Assembly (NCBI GenBank): GCA_041490445.1
Contig: JBGPTF010000013.1
Location: 56,509 to 120,508 of the forward strand
Length of the DNA: 64,000 nt
Origin: JBGPTF01 sp041490445
GTDB taxonomy: Bacteria; Acidobacteriota; Terriglobia; Acidiferrales; UBA7541
Direction: 5' to 3'
Part shown: positions 34,935 to 42,311 of the stretch, in pieces
Numbering within the stretch: the first letter of the stretch is position 1
Layout: each line of letters begins with the position of its first letter
Program-made: the position numbers and the translations under genes
The notes under the pieces: generated by a model
Told to the model about the DNA's origin: nothing
Database searches by the model: none
The model's input: only the letters and a program-made list of their open reading frames with translations

Positions 34935-35629
34935 CGAGCCGCCTTCGCTACGAGTCGCGCCGTCGCCAGCCGCGCGTCCTCGGAAACCCTGGTAAACGTG
35001 TAGGCCCATGCCAGCGGCAGCCAGGTTCCCAGCAGAGGCTGAATGACGCTTACGAAGTGAACGTTCCCAAACATGTTCCGGATTGCGAAAGTCGCTGCCG
35101 TTCCGCTGAAATACACGCCCAGCGCGAGAACAAGCTGGATCAGGCGCGTTCGCGTCTCGCGCAGTTTCAGGACTGCGGCCCAAAGCAGGTAGGTAAGCAC
35201 GACACCTACGAAATAAAGATTTTGCCCCAGTTCGACTACAAACCGGCCCGTCAGATGGTCCTTGTTTTCTCGAACGACAAGGTAAGAAAACAGCGCGGTG
35301 GCCGCGAGCAGCAGCGCGGCTCCAATCCGGAGGTAGCGGTCGGCACGCATTTCCTTAAACACGTGCGCGTAGAGCCCGCGGACAACGAAGAAGAGCAAGA
35401 CGGTCAGCAAGCAATCAGAGTAGTAGTAGTAGAAATAGTACTCCCTTGAACTAAAACCATGCTGTCGCAAAACCAAGAACTCGCCGACGGAAACCAAGGC
35501 GGCGGCGATCATGTAGATGTTTAAGCTGGCATATCTCAGGAAGGTTCCGCGCTTGACCGCACAGACCACCACATAGGCTTCCGCAAGGAAGCTCAGCACC
35601 CAAAGCGCGTAATCAAACGGGCCAAGCAT
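34931..35629 (-). CDS. Seven-helix integral membrane protein, unknown
   Basis: 232 residues with about seven membrane helices spread over the whole length (first at about 6-24, last at about 200-215). An aromatic stretch REYYFYYYYSDCLL lies before the third helix. No enzyme motif or known family was recognised. It overlaps the next gene by four bases and follows the small repeat-protein gene by 58 bases on the same strand. Confidence 0.75.
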   Translation of the reverse strand: MLGPFDYALWVLSFLAEAYVVVCAVKRGTFLRYASLNIYMIAAALVSVGEFLVLRQHGFSSREYYFYYYYSDCLLTVLLFFVVRGLYAHVFKEMRADRYLRIGAALLLAATALFSYLVVRENKDHLTGRFVVELGQNLYFVGVVLTYLLWAAVLKLRETRTRLIQLVLALGVYFSGTAATFAIRNMFGNVHFVSVIQPLLGTWLPLAWAYTFTRVSEDARLATARLVAKAAR

Positions 35630-35687
35630 TCGTCTTCAATCCGGCGCTTGGCCCAACTCCGTGCCCGCTTACGCGGGCCCCAGATCG

Positions 35688-35897
35688 CTATCTCCAGGGT
35701 GATGGCGGGACCGGGGCCCCGGTGCTCGCCCAAGGAGAGGGCGGAACCGGTGCGCCTGTGCTCGCCGTGAGCCAGGGGGAAGGCGGAACTGGAGCGCCAG
35801 TGCTTGCAACTGTTGGATGGGCCATGATGTTTCGCAGCCCAACCCCAGCCGTCAGCACCAACAGCACCAGGATGACCACCGTTAACCACCTGTTCAT
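35688..35897 (-). CDS. Small membrane-anchored protein with three identical 12-residue Pro-rich repeats
   Basis: 69 residues. GGAGG lies six bases before the ATG at 35897. One N-terminal membrane helix (about 4-22) is followed by a short linker and three copies of ASTGAPVPPSPW (DNA 35807-35772, 35765-35730, 35729-35694), the first two separated by Leu-Thr, and a final Arg. The three DNA copies differ from each other at 7 or 8 positions out of 36, every one a synonymous third-base change. That is strong evidence that the peptide is translated and selected. No function is known; a periplasmic or surface ligand segment is possible. Confidence 0.75.
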   Translation of the reverse strand: MNRWLTVVILVLLVLTAGVGLRNIMAHPTVASTGAPVPPSPWLTASTGAPVPPSPWASTGAPVPPSPWR

Positions 35898-36221
35898 ATT
35901 GTCCTCCGAGCCTAGGTAAACAGCTTGGGGGAGTATAGGTGGCCGGGTGGTGTCAAGGGGGAAAACACTTGGGTGTGTGCCTAAACGGTACACACCCCCC
36001 CTACCTGGCAGCGCCAGGGCCTTCGCCGAATTGTCACAGGCAAAGTAGCGTCCTCTTCCGCAGGGTGTCAACGGTACGTCGGTACTAAGATCTTCGGGAC
36101 TTTTGTCAAGCCATCGATCTCCATTGCTTGGATGTTTCAGCGCTTGGTGATATTTTCGCTCGGCCACGCATGTCTTGACACCCGCCAAACCAACCCCGTA
36201 GCATCACAAGGGCTCTCCGGT
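35898..36221. other. Intergenic region with tRNA promoter
   Basis: About 324 bases between the small repeat-protein gene (minus) and the tRNA gene (plus). It contains runs of G/C such as CACCCCCC near 35995 and a clear promoter for the tRNA at 36175-36204. No coding frame was supported. Confidence 0.5.
36175..36204 (+). promoter_or_regulatory. Sigma-70-type promoter of the tRNA gene
   Basis: A perfect -35 TTGACA at 36175-36180 and a -10-like TAGCAT at 36199-36204, 18 bases apart, with the tRNA starting 18 bases later. Confidence 0.65.
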
Positions 36222-36296
36222 GCCGGTGTAGCTCAGAGGTAGAGCGAGGGTCTCATAATCCCTAGGTCGTGGGTTCGAGTCCCACCGCCGGCACCA
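36222..36296 (+). tRNA. tRNA with CAU anticodon (elongator Met or Ile2)
   Basis: 75 bases including encoded CCA. Acceptor GCCGGTG pairs with CGCCGGC; D-arm GCTC-AGAGGTA-GAGC; anticodon loop CTCATAA gives CAU; T-arm GTGGG-TTCGAGT-CCCAC; then ACCA. The anticodon stem has one T-T mismatch next to the loop. CAU without an initiator-type 1-72 mismatch means elongator methionine or the lysidine-modified isoleucine tRNA; the loop CTCATAA is like that of many Ile2 tRNAs. Which one it is cannot be settled here. Confidence 0.93.
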
Positions 36297-36304
36297 TCTC
36301 TTCG
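36274..36304 (+). repeat. tRNA 3' end, direct repeat copy 1
   Basis: T-arm, acceptor 3' half, CCA and eight further bases. Matches 37562-37592 at 27 of 31 positions by my count. Confidence 0.75.
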
Positions 36305-36479
36305 CGCGTTTCTTCGAATTGACCTACCTGGTGTTTCCCAACCGCTCTCAGCGAAACAGTCTGCCGGGGGTTATAATCCCACTCGGCATGCACAGCCTCG
36401 CGCAAAACGGCAACGCCGCGAAAGGCGCCGGAAAGTAAGATTGTTCGTATGAACCGGCGCAACCGACTGGCGTGGGCTT

Positions 36480-37475
36480 TTGAAAACCACTGAAGCAGGG
36501 AAACTCTCTTTGGAGATCGTCGCCTGCAACCTGTGTGGCTCGAGCCGTCACACCGTGGTCTACGAAATGCCTGACCGGCGGTTCTTTCCGAAAGAGTTCT
36601 TCACGATCGTTGAATGCGATGAATGTGGCCTGGGTTTTGTAAATCCGAGGCCATCCATCAGCGAAATACAAATACATTACCCACCGGAGTATTTCGAACA
36701 GACATGGACAAAAAGCTACAAACGCTATCTCCGGCGGCGGCTCGGGGAAGAAGCGAAGTACCTGCGGGATATGGAAGAGGCCGGTAGGCAGCGCTTGTTA
36801 TTGGACGTCGGTTGTGCAAACGGAGATTTTCCGAGATTCATGAAGGCTCGAGGGTGGCGTGTAGAAGGCGTGGAGACTTCCGATTCCTCGCAGCGCATCC
36901 ATGATTTCAAAGTGTATTCGCAGCAGTTTCAGGATATTCCGGTGACCCAACCCACGTACGATGCGATTACCGCGTGGGCGGTTCTCGAACACGTGCACGA
37001 TCCGATGGCCTACTTTCGCAAGGCTTCCAGCGCTCTCAAGAGGGGCGGGGTGTTTGTTTTTCAAGTTCCGAATTCTGACAGCCTTGCTTCCCGGCATCTG
37101 TTTTGCGAAGACGTGCCCCGTCATCTGTATTTCTTCAATCGAAGGACTGTGCGCCGATACCTGGAAGCAACCGGCTTGATGTTGGAGAAGGAAGATAACA
37201 ATCGAAAAATCTTCAAGATGGCGCCTTATAACTGGCTGGCGTTTTACGTGAAAACACGGCTGAGGAAGCAAAAGTTCACGTTCCAGGATGTAAAGCTAAC
37301 GCACCAGGAGTTTCGGCAAGAGCACAATCTCCGGCGCGGGGTTGTATCGTCCCTGAAACATGCTGCCTACGCACCGACAGCGGTGATTGACCGGCTACTC
37401 TGGCCTGTGATCGAAACGGTTCAAATCCTGCGAAAGACTTATGGCAATAGCACATTTGTCGCGCGCAAGCCTTGA
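36480..37475 (+). CDS. SAM-dependent methyltransferase with N-terminal zinc ribbon
   Basis: 331 residues from a TTG at 36480; no ATG exists upstream before an in-frame stop, and the ribosome site is weak, so the start is uncertain. Residues about 16-58 have CNLCGS and CDECGLGFVNPRP, a four-Cys zinc ribbon typical of sugar or lipid-carrier methyltransferases. The class I methyltransferase domain (about 95-235) has motif I LLLDVGCANGDFPRFM and motif IV-like YDAITAWAVLEHVHDP. The C-terminal 90 residues are basic. Such enzymes often sit in O-antigen or secondary-metabolite clusters; here it is alone, AT-richer, and between tRNA-derived repeats. Confidence 0.82.
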   Translation: MKTTEAGKLSLEIVACNLCGSSRHTVVYEMPDRRFFPKEFFTIVECDECGLGFVNPRPSISEIQIHYPPEYFEQTWTKSYKRYLRRRLGEEAKYLRDMEEAGRQRLLLDVGCANGDFPRFMKARGWRVEGVETSDSSQRIHDFKVYSQQFQDIPVTQPTYDAITAWAVLEHVHDPMAYFRKASSALKRGGVFVFQVPNSDSLASRHLFCEDVPRHLYFFNRRTVRRYLEATGLMLEKEDNNRKIFKMAPYNWLAFYVKTRLRKQKFTFQDVKLTHQEFRQEHNLRRGVVSSLKHAAYAPTAVIDRLLWPVIETVQILRKTYGNSTFVARKP

Positions 37476-37561
37476 AAAGAGCGTAACCGCATCGGGCGTC
37501 ATGAGCGCTTTTGGCGTTCGGTAGAACCAATCACTTGCGTCGTTTCGATGCGGGCAGCAGC

Positions 37562-37592
37562 TTCGAGTCTCACCGCCGGCGCCAGCTCTCCG
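37562..37592 (+). repeat. Degenerate copy of the tRNA 3' end, direct repeat copy 2
   Basis: Reads TTCGAGTCTCACCGCCGGCG and on through CCAGCTCTCCG. Same orientation as the tRNA, 1288 bases downstream. It lacks the rest of the tRNA, so it cannot be a functional gene. Confidence 0.75.
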
Positions 37593-37648
37593 AATGTCTT
37601 TTGCGCCGGGCATGTACGGGAGCATTCCAGTATGGTAGACGAGCCTGA

Positions 37649-38596
37649 ATGTCCCGCACTCCGCGAAAAACTCTCGTGGTCGTCAGCCCGGTCGCCGGCC
37701 GCGGGCGGGCTCTGCGTGCGCGTCCGTACATAGAAGATTTTCTCTCTCGCCACGGGATCTCCACAGACTTTCACGTCGCACAAAATGTGAACGACTTGCG
37801 GCTGCGCGCTGCCGGGGCTGCTGCCACGGGATATGGCTGCGTCGCCGTGCTTGGCGGTGATGGGGCGTTTCATCATCTTGTCGAAGGCGCGCTCGGCACC
37901 GATATCCTCCTCGGCTTCTTTCCCGCAGGCAGCGGGAACGACATCGCCGAGGCGCTCGGCATCCCCAAAGACCCGCTCACGGCCGCACAGCTCTTCCTGA
38001 AAGAAAGCCCGCGGCCCGTGGACGTCCTTCAGGCAACGTTCGCAAACGGCCACATGTCCTGGATCGTCGGCGCTGGCGGCATTGGTCTTGACGCTGAAGC
38101 CGCCCAACTGGCGAACTCACGATTTCGCCGCTGGCCGGGCGTCACGCGTTATTTGGCAGGAGCGCTCTGGGCCTTGCGGCGATACAAGCCGCTCGGTCTG
38201 GAGGCCGAGATCGAAACAGAGACAGGGACGGTCCGATGGGCCGGAAAGGCCCTGCTTGCCGCCCTGGCGAATGCCCCCTGCTATGGCAGCGGCTTCCGAA
38301 TCGCACCTGCCGCGCAGATTGACGACGGTTGGCTGGACGTTACGCTGGTGGAACCGCTCCCCTGGCCGCGCATTTTCGAAGCGATTCCCATTCTCTTGCG
38401 CACGGGAGATTTGCGCTGGCCGGAAATTCACCGTTACCGAGCCCGCCGAATCCGCCTGAGCGCCGATCGCCCCGCACTCCTGCACGGCGATGGCGAGCTG
38501 CTCGGGGAAAGCCCGGTGGAGATTTCCGTCCTCCCCGGTGCCATTCGCGTTATCGCCCCGCAGCCCGCGTCGTCTCAAGCAGCCTGGAAACTCTGA
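37649..38596 (+). CDS. Diacylglycerol kinase-type lipid kinase (YegS/BmrU family)
   Basis: 315 residues. DAGK catalytic domain with the nucleotide motif VVSPVAGRGRA, the GGDG motif in AVLGGDGAFHHLVEG and GFFPAGSGNDIAEALG; the C-terminal domain has IAPAAQIDDGWLDVTLVEP and HGDGELLGESPVEI. It phosphorylates a lipid such as diacylglycerol, undecaprenol or a sphingoid base at the inner membrane; sequence does not say which. It stands alone, convergent with the next genes. Confidence 0.9.
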   Translation: MSRTPRKTLVVVSPVAGRGRALRARPYIEDFLSRHGISTDFHVAQNVNDLRLRAAGAAATGYGCVAVLGGDGAFHHLVEGALGTDILLGFFPAGSGNDIAEALGIPKDPLTAAQLFLKESPRPVDVLQATFANGHMSWIVGAGGIGLDAEAAQLANSRFRRWPGVTRYLAGALWALRRYKPLGLEAEIETETGTVRWAGKALLAALANAPCYGSGFRIAPAAQIDDGWLDVTLVEPLPWPRIFEAIPILLRTGDLRWPEIHRYRARRIRLSADRPALLHGDGELLGESPVEISVLPGAIRVIAPQPASSQAAWKL

Positions 38597-38688
38597 CGAA
38601 GTGTTTCTCCGCCTGTCAGTCCCAGTCTCCGGCGACGGCTTGGCCCAGGGACCGAATCATTCGCACCCACAGCCGGCGAGGTGGATGC

Positions 38689-39066
38689 CTACTTGTTCTT
38701 TTTCTTGTCGAGTTTCAGAAAGATGGGAATATCTTTGCGATTGTCGAAGCTGGAGATCGTGCGCGTCGCCGACATCATGTCTTCTTTCTCAGCATGGATT
38801 TCGTAATCCACGTTGGGATCGAGGCCGCTGAACCGGTATTTGCCTTCGTCATCCGCGATGTGCGTGACCACCGTGAGAGTCTTCACATTTTTCAAATAGA
38901 TGATGCTGCCGGGCACTGGATTTTCCGCTCGGTCGGTCACCGTCCCGTGCACCGTGCGCAATTGCGAGTCGCGTTTCTCGCTCTGCGCCCACGAAAATGC
39001 GGCAAACGCAAGCAGGAGCATGGCTGCGGGAATCGCCATCCCTTGGCGGCCCATTCGGCGCTTCAT
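38689..39066 (-). CDS. Secreted carboxypeptidase-regulatory-like (Ig-fold) protein 1
   Basis: 125 residues from the ATG at 39066, which overlaps the stop of the preceding gene (ATGA); GGAAGGAAAG is upstream. A signal peptide ends at FAAFSWAQS. The rest is one CarboxypepD_reg-like beta sandwich: TVHGTVTDRAENPVPGSIIY, DDEGKYRFSGLDPNVDYEIH and a basic end. Such domains occur alone or on TonB-dependent receptors and are very common in acidobacteria. Role unknown; likely periplasmic or surface adhesion/scaffold. Confidence 0.75.
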   Translation of the reverse strand: MKRRMGRQGMAIPAAMLLLAFAAFSWAQSEKRDSQLRTVHGTVTDRAENPVPGSIIYLKNVKTLTVVTHIADDEGKYRFSGLDPNVDYEIHAEKEDMMSATRTISSFDNRKDIPIFLKLDKKKNK

Positions 39067-39455
39067 CGTTTCTTTCCTTCCGGGGCGAGTTCGAGCCGGA
39101 ACAGCAGATCTTGACGGCCGCCCGCAGATGCGCTCACCGTCTTCGCCATCGGGGCAAATCCCTTTGCCTTCACGGTGATCTCGTATTCCGCCCCGCCGGG
39201 CACGCGAATCGCGAATTCGCCGCGGCGATCCGACATCCCCTTCCACATCGCCTTGCGCTCAGTCGTGCGCCTCACGTTTACCTCCGCGCCCGGCAGCAGA
39301 AAACCCTTGTCCGTGAACACCGTGCCGTACAGCAGCCCCTGGCTCTCGTAAATCTCTTTCTTACTCTTCTTCTGCGCCGCGACACCCGGATTTCCCGGGA
39401 GACACAGCGCCAGCCCGGCAAGCAGAAAAACGAGCGTAGAGAAACGGTTCCTCAA
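39063..39455 (-). CDS. Secreted carboxypeptidase-regulatory-like (Ig-fold) protein 2
   Basis: 130 residues from a TTG at 39455; no good ribosome site is visible, so the start is tentative. A signal peptide (hydrophobic stretch TLVFLLAGLALCL, cleavage near GVAAQ) is followed by a CarboxypepD_reg-type sandwich: LYGTVFTDKGFLLPGAEVNV, SDRRGEFAIRVPGGAEYEIT and KGFAPMAKTV. It overlaps the similar gene downstream, so the pair look like a tandem duplication that has diverged. Confidence 0.7.
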   Translation of the reverse strand: MRNRFSTLVFLLAGLALCLPGNPGVAAQKKSKKEIYESQGLLYGTVFTDKGFLLPGAEVNVRRTTERKAMWKGMSDRRGEFAIRVPGGAEYEITVKAKGFAPMAKTVSASAGGRQDLLFRLELAPEGKKR

Positions 39456-39507
39456 AATGGGATGTCGAAGCCCGGGGAAAAGATGCAGGGACGGGCGCGA
39501 CGAGGGG

Positions 39508-39732
39508 TTACTCGACTTCCTCCTCCGCGTCGGATTCCCCCACAGCCTTTTCCTCGCCCCCTTTGTCCTCGATCTCGTCATCTTCCTCTTCGGAGATGAC
39601 ATTGAGATGGACAGGATGAACCTGGACCACCTCGACCTCGACGTCACACTCGGGGCAGCTCAGGATCTCGCCTTCTTCGACCTCGTCTTCGTCAATGTCG
39701 ATCTGAGCATCACAATCGGGGCATCTCACCAA
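39508..39732 (-). CDS. LysW-like zinc-ribbon protein with acidic tail
   Basis: 74 residues from a TTG at 39732, seven bases after AGGAGG (GTG at 39729 is the alternative). Two Cys pairs, CPDC and CPEC, with the linker DEDEVEEGEIL and EVEVVQVHP, match the LysW amino-carrier protein family, which carries lysine/arginine biosynthesis intermediates on its C-terminal Glu. Here the usual EDWGE end is replaced by a Glu/Asp-rich tail of about 27 residues ending in Glu. LysX, LysZ and other partners are not in the window. A general acidic zinc-ribbon role is the alternative. Confidence 0.65.
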   Translation of the reverse strand: MVRCPDCDAQIDIDEDEVEEGEILSCPECDVEVEVVQVHPVHLNVISEEEDDEIEDKGGEEKAVGESDAEEEVE

Positions 39733-39843
39733 GACCGCGCCTCCTTGACTGGCTGAATGGTGGACACGCAAGCGTATTATATAACGCCAGTGACAAGCAT
39801 TTCCGCAACGCTGCGTGTGGAGCAATAGCGTCGCACAAAACAC

Positions 39844-40284
39844 ATGGGGAATCGAGAATATCCGGAACGGCCGGTGGTTGGCGTCGGCGGCGTCGTCATT
39901 CAGGACGGCCGTGCACTGCTGATTCGCCGCAGCGGCGAGCCGCTCGCGGGCCAGTGGTCCATCCCCGGCGGAACGCTCGAGCTCGGCGAAACCATTGCCG
40001 AAGGCGTGCGCCGCGAATTGCGGGAAGAAACCGGCCTCGACGTACGCGTCGGCGAACTGCTCGAAGCGTTCGAGCGGATTTTCCCCGGCGCGGCGGACCG
40101 TCCGCAATATCACTTCGTGATTCTCGATTACTTGTGTGAAGCAATGGGAGGCAATCCGAGCCCGGGCGGTGACGCCAGCGAAGTCACCCTGGTCGCGGAG
40201 GATGATCTCGCCCGTTACGCCCTCTCGCCGGCCGTCACGCGGATCCTCCAGAAAGCGTTTGCGATCGTCAAGGCGGCGAACTAA
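39844..40284 (+). CDS. Nudix hydrolase (ADP-ribose/NUDT-type)
   Basis: 146 residues. The Nudix box GGTLELGETIAEGVRRELRE followed by ETGL is complete (Gx5Ex7REUxEExGU). The N-terminus RPVVGVGGVVIQDGRALLIR and the PGG before the box fit the ADP-ribose pyrophosphatase/MutT-like branch. Substrate uncertain. Divergent from the LysW-like gene with 111 bases between them. Confidence 0.9.
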   Translation: MGNREYPERPVVGVGGVVIQDGRALLIRRSGEPLAGQWSIPGGTLELGETIAEGVRRELREETGLDVRVGELLEAFERIFPGAADRPQYHFVILDYLCEAMGGNPSPGGDASEVTLVAEDDLARYALSPAVTRILQKAFAIVKAAN

Positions 40285-40378
40285 CCGGCGCCACAGCGCA
40301 ATTACTTCGTGGCTTTGAGGATCTCAATGCTCGAACTGCTGTTGTTCAGCCGCAGCTCGCACTTGCCGTCGCTTTCAC

Positions 40379-41125
40379 TCAGGAGAGGCGAAAAAACACT
40401 TTCTTGTGGAAGAGGCTGTTCTCGTCGCCGATGAGAAGTCTGCCTATCCACGTAGGGTTCGTCGGACTCGAAATCAGCAGGCGCGGATGGCGCGCGTCGT
40501 GCGGCAAATCAAAAACAATCTGCGTCATGTACGAATCACCCGGCCGTAAAGGTTGCGTCATCGACGTTCCTGCGCCGCCTCCCTTCGCCAGCGCCGCCTC
40601 GCCCGCGGCCGAAACGGGATACTCGCGGCCATCGTCATCCACCATCATGAGGGCGCGCGGGCTTGGCACAAGCCACGCGTTACCGCGATGCCGTGAAATC
40701 GTATGTTCGTCGAATCGCGTACGGACAGTCACCACGTAGAACGTCCCGCCGGCCGTCACGGCGCCGGCGCCCAATGTCTTGATCTGCGCCACTCCCGTCA
40801 CCGAATAGGCGATATGGCAGTCCACTTCGCAGAAATATTCTTCTTCGCCGGGCCCCAGTGTCCACGTGTGGCTCGCGAAGGATGCCCCCAGCAAAACAAG
40901 CAGGTAACCGCCCGCCAGGACCATCGCCGCCGGTGCGATCTTGGCCTTGAGGCCGCGCCCGCCGAATGCCCACTGCGAAATCGTCGTCGCGCCGCGCGAC
41001 AGCCGTTGCTCACCGATCGCCCACGTCGCGGCAAGTGCGACGCCGGCGCTCGCCAGCAGCGCTGTGGTGCCGAGAAAAGAAAGCGCGCTGAACACCGTCA
41101 TCGTTTGCTTCCATTCCATGAGCAT
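40379..41125 (-). CDS. Membrane protein with extracytoplasmic domain, unknown
   Basis: 248 residues. GGGAGGTGA lies directly before the ATG at 41125; the ATG two codons later has better spacing. Two N-terminal membrane helices (about 10-35 and 65-83) are followed by a beta-rich extracytoplasmic part with CEVDCHIAYSV, a region VRTRFDEHTISRHRG and LRPGDSYMTQIVFDLP, which recalls DUF4352-like immunoglobulin folds. Two cysteines in CEVDC could form a disulfide or bind metal. No function assigned. Ten bases after uppS on the same strand. Confidence 0.65.
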   Translation of the reverse strand: MLMEWKQTMTVFSALSFLGTTALLASAGVALAATWAIGEQRLSRGATTISQWAFGGRGLKAKIAPAAMVLAGGYLLVLLGASFASHTWTLGPGEEEYFCEVDCHIAYSVTGVAQIKTLGAGAVTAGGTFYVVTVRTRFDEHTISRHRGNAWLVPSPRALMMVDDDGREYPVSAAGEAALAKGGGAGTSMTQPLRPGDSYMTQIVFDLPHDARHPRLLISSPTNPTWIGRLLIGDENSLFHKKVFFRLS

Positions 41126-41135
41126 TCACCTCCCT

Positions 41136-41879
41136 TTAGGAATTCGCGATGGCTGGCGCCGGAGAACTTTTCCCGAAGCGCCGCTCGCGCGTCGAAAATT
41201 CGCGCATCGCAGCCGCCAGATCCGCGGCGTCGAAGTCGGGCCACAGCACCGGGGTAAAGAACAGCTCCGCGTAGGCGCATTCCCACAACAGAAAGTCGCT
41301 CAGCCGCCGCTCGCCGCCCGTGCGGATCAGCAGGTCCACTTCTGCGGAGGGCTCGCCGGAATGGGTGACGCGCCCCAACAAGCGGGAGAACTCGCCGGGC
41401 GACACTTCGAGGCTCGAAATTAGCCAGCACGCCGCGCGCAAGATGGAATCGCGCGCCGAATAGTCCACCGCGATGCGCAGGTCGAGCGCGGCCCCGCTCG
41501 CCGTCGCCGCCTCAGCCTGTTCCATCGCGCGCACGAGCGGAAGGGGCAGCCGGTCGCGGCGGCCGATGACGCGCATCCGAATGCTTTGCGCCGCACACTG
41601 CGCCGCGTCCTGTTCGAGGTATTCCTGCAAAATGCCGAAAAGCGCGTCCACTTCCGCCCTGGGCCGCTGCCAGTTGTCCGCCGAAAACGCGAACAGAGTC
41701 AGTGTGCTGATGCCCATCCCGGGTGCGGCGGCGGCCACGCGGCGCACCGACTCGACGCCCGCGCGATGTCCCTCGGAGCGCGGCCGGCCGCGGGTGGCGG
41801 CCCAGCGTCCGTTCCCGTCCATCAGGATGGCCACGTGAATTCCAGAGGATTTCGTTCTTGACAAAGTACTCTGTGTCAT
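41136..41879 (-). CDS. uppS: Isoprenyl transferase (undecaprenyl diphosphate synthase family)
   Basis: 247 residues from the ATG at 41879, with AGGA seven bases upstream. Motifs: HVAILMDGNGRWAATRGRPR with the catalytic Asp, GHRAGVESVRRV, TLFAFSADNWQRP and the C-terminal RTGGERRLSDFLLWECAYAE. It makes the C55 carrier lipid precursor for peptidoglycan from FPP and IPP. The gene follows a winged-helix regulator by about 33 bases, and a sequence resembling an element upstream of that regulator's operon overlaps its start. Confidence 0.93.
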   Translation of the reverse strand: MTQSTLSRTKSSGIHVAILMDGNGRWAATRGRPRSEGHRAGVESVRRVAAAAPGMGISTLTLFAFSADNWQRPRAEVDALFGILQEYLEQDAAQCAAQSIRMRVIGRRDRLPLPLVRAMEQAEAATASGAALDLRIAVDYSARDSILRAACWLISSLEVSPGEFSRLLGRVTHSGEPSAEVDLLIRTGGERRLSDFLLWECAYAELFFTPVLWPDFDAADLAAAMREFSTRERRFGKSSPAPAIANS

Positions 41880-41884
41880 AAAGT
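41868..41884 (+). promoter_or_regulatory. Putative operator-like element at the uppS start
   Basis: ACTCTGTGTCATAAAGT, 13 of 17 identical to ACTTTGTATTGTAAAGT at 42949-42965, both preceded by a similar CTTG-CAA flank. It overlaps the chosen uppS ATG. Confidence 0.35.
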
Positions 41885-41912
41885 GTCCTGGCAAAAAATT
41901 TTACGACCGCTC

Positions 41913-42311
41913 CTATCCCTCCCGCGTCACTCGGATCAGCGCTTCCATGTGGTTCAGGTACCGCTCGAGCACCCGCCGGCCCACGCCGGTCAGCCGGTAT
42001 TCCGTCTTCGGCAGGCGTCCCTCGAACGATTTGGTGCACGCGATGTAGCCTGCGTCTTCGAGCTTTCGCGCGTGGACACTCAGGTTTCCGTCGCTCGCGC
42101 CCAGCAACTGCTTCAGTTCGCCGAAAGTCAGCGAATCGTTCACCGCCAGCGCGCTGACGATCCCGAGGCGCGTTCGCTCGTGAATCACGCGGTCGAGATC
42201 GAGCTTTCCTTGTGGAGATCCGAAGGCCGCTGCGGCTCCTGCTCCACGGCTCGTCTTCGTGGCACCCGTCTTCTGCGGGCGCTCCCGCCGAAATGCTCCC
42301 AATCTAGCCAC
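41913..42311 (-). CDS. Winged-helix transcriptional regulator (ArsR/MarR-like)
   Basis: 132 residues from a GTG at 42311, which has AGGAGG four bases upstream and overlaps the stop of the upstream gene by eight bases. After a basic head of 30 residues comes a winged helix: HERTRLGIVSALAVNDSLTF, the recognition region GELKQLLGASDGNLSVHARK and the wing SFEGRLPKTEYRLT. It matches the HTH_27-type regulators that often pair with a small membrane protein, as here. Likely autoregulatory. Confidence 0.85.
   Translation of the reverse strand: MARLGAFRRERPQKTGATKTSRGAGAAAAFGSPQGKLDLDRVIHERTRLGIVSALAVNDSLTFGELKQLLGASDGNLSVHARKLEDAGYIACTKSFEGRLPKTEYRLTGVGRRVLERYLNHMEALIRVTREG

Larger units (their letters stand above)
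36222..37592 (+). mobile_element. Candidate single-gene islet inserted at the tRNA gene
   Basis: From the tRNA to a degenerate 31-base copy of its 3' end at 37562-37592. Between them is one AT-richer methyltransferase gene. This is the typical outline of DNA integrated at a tRNA 3' end (attL/attR), but no integrase or other mobility gene is present, so it is either a decayed island or uses functions from elsewhere. Confidence 0.5.
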
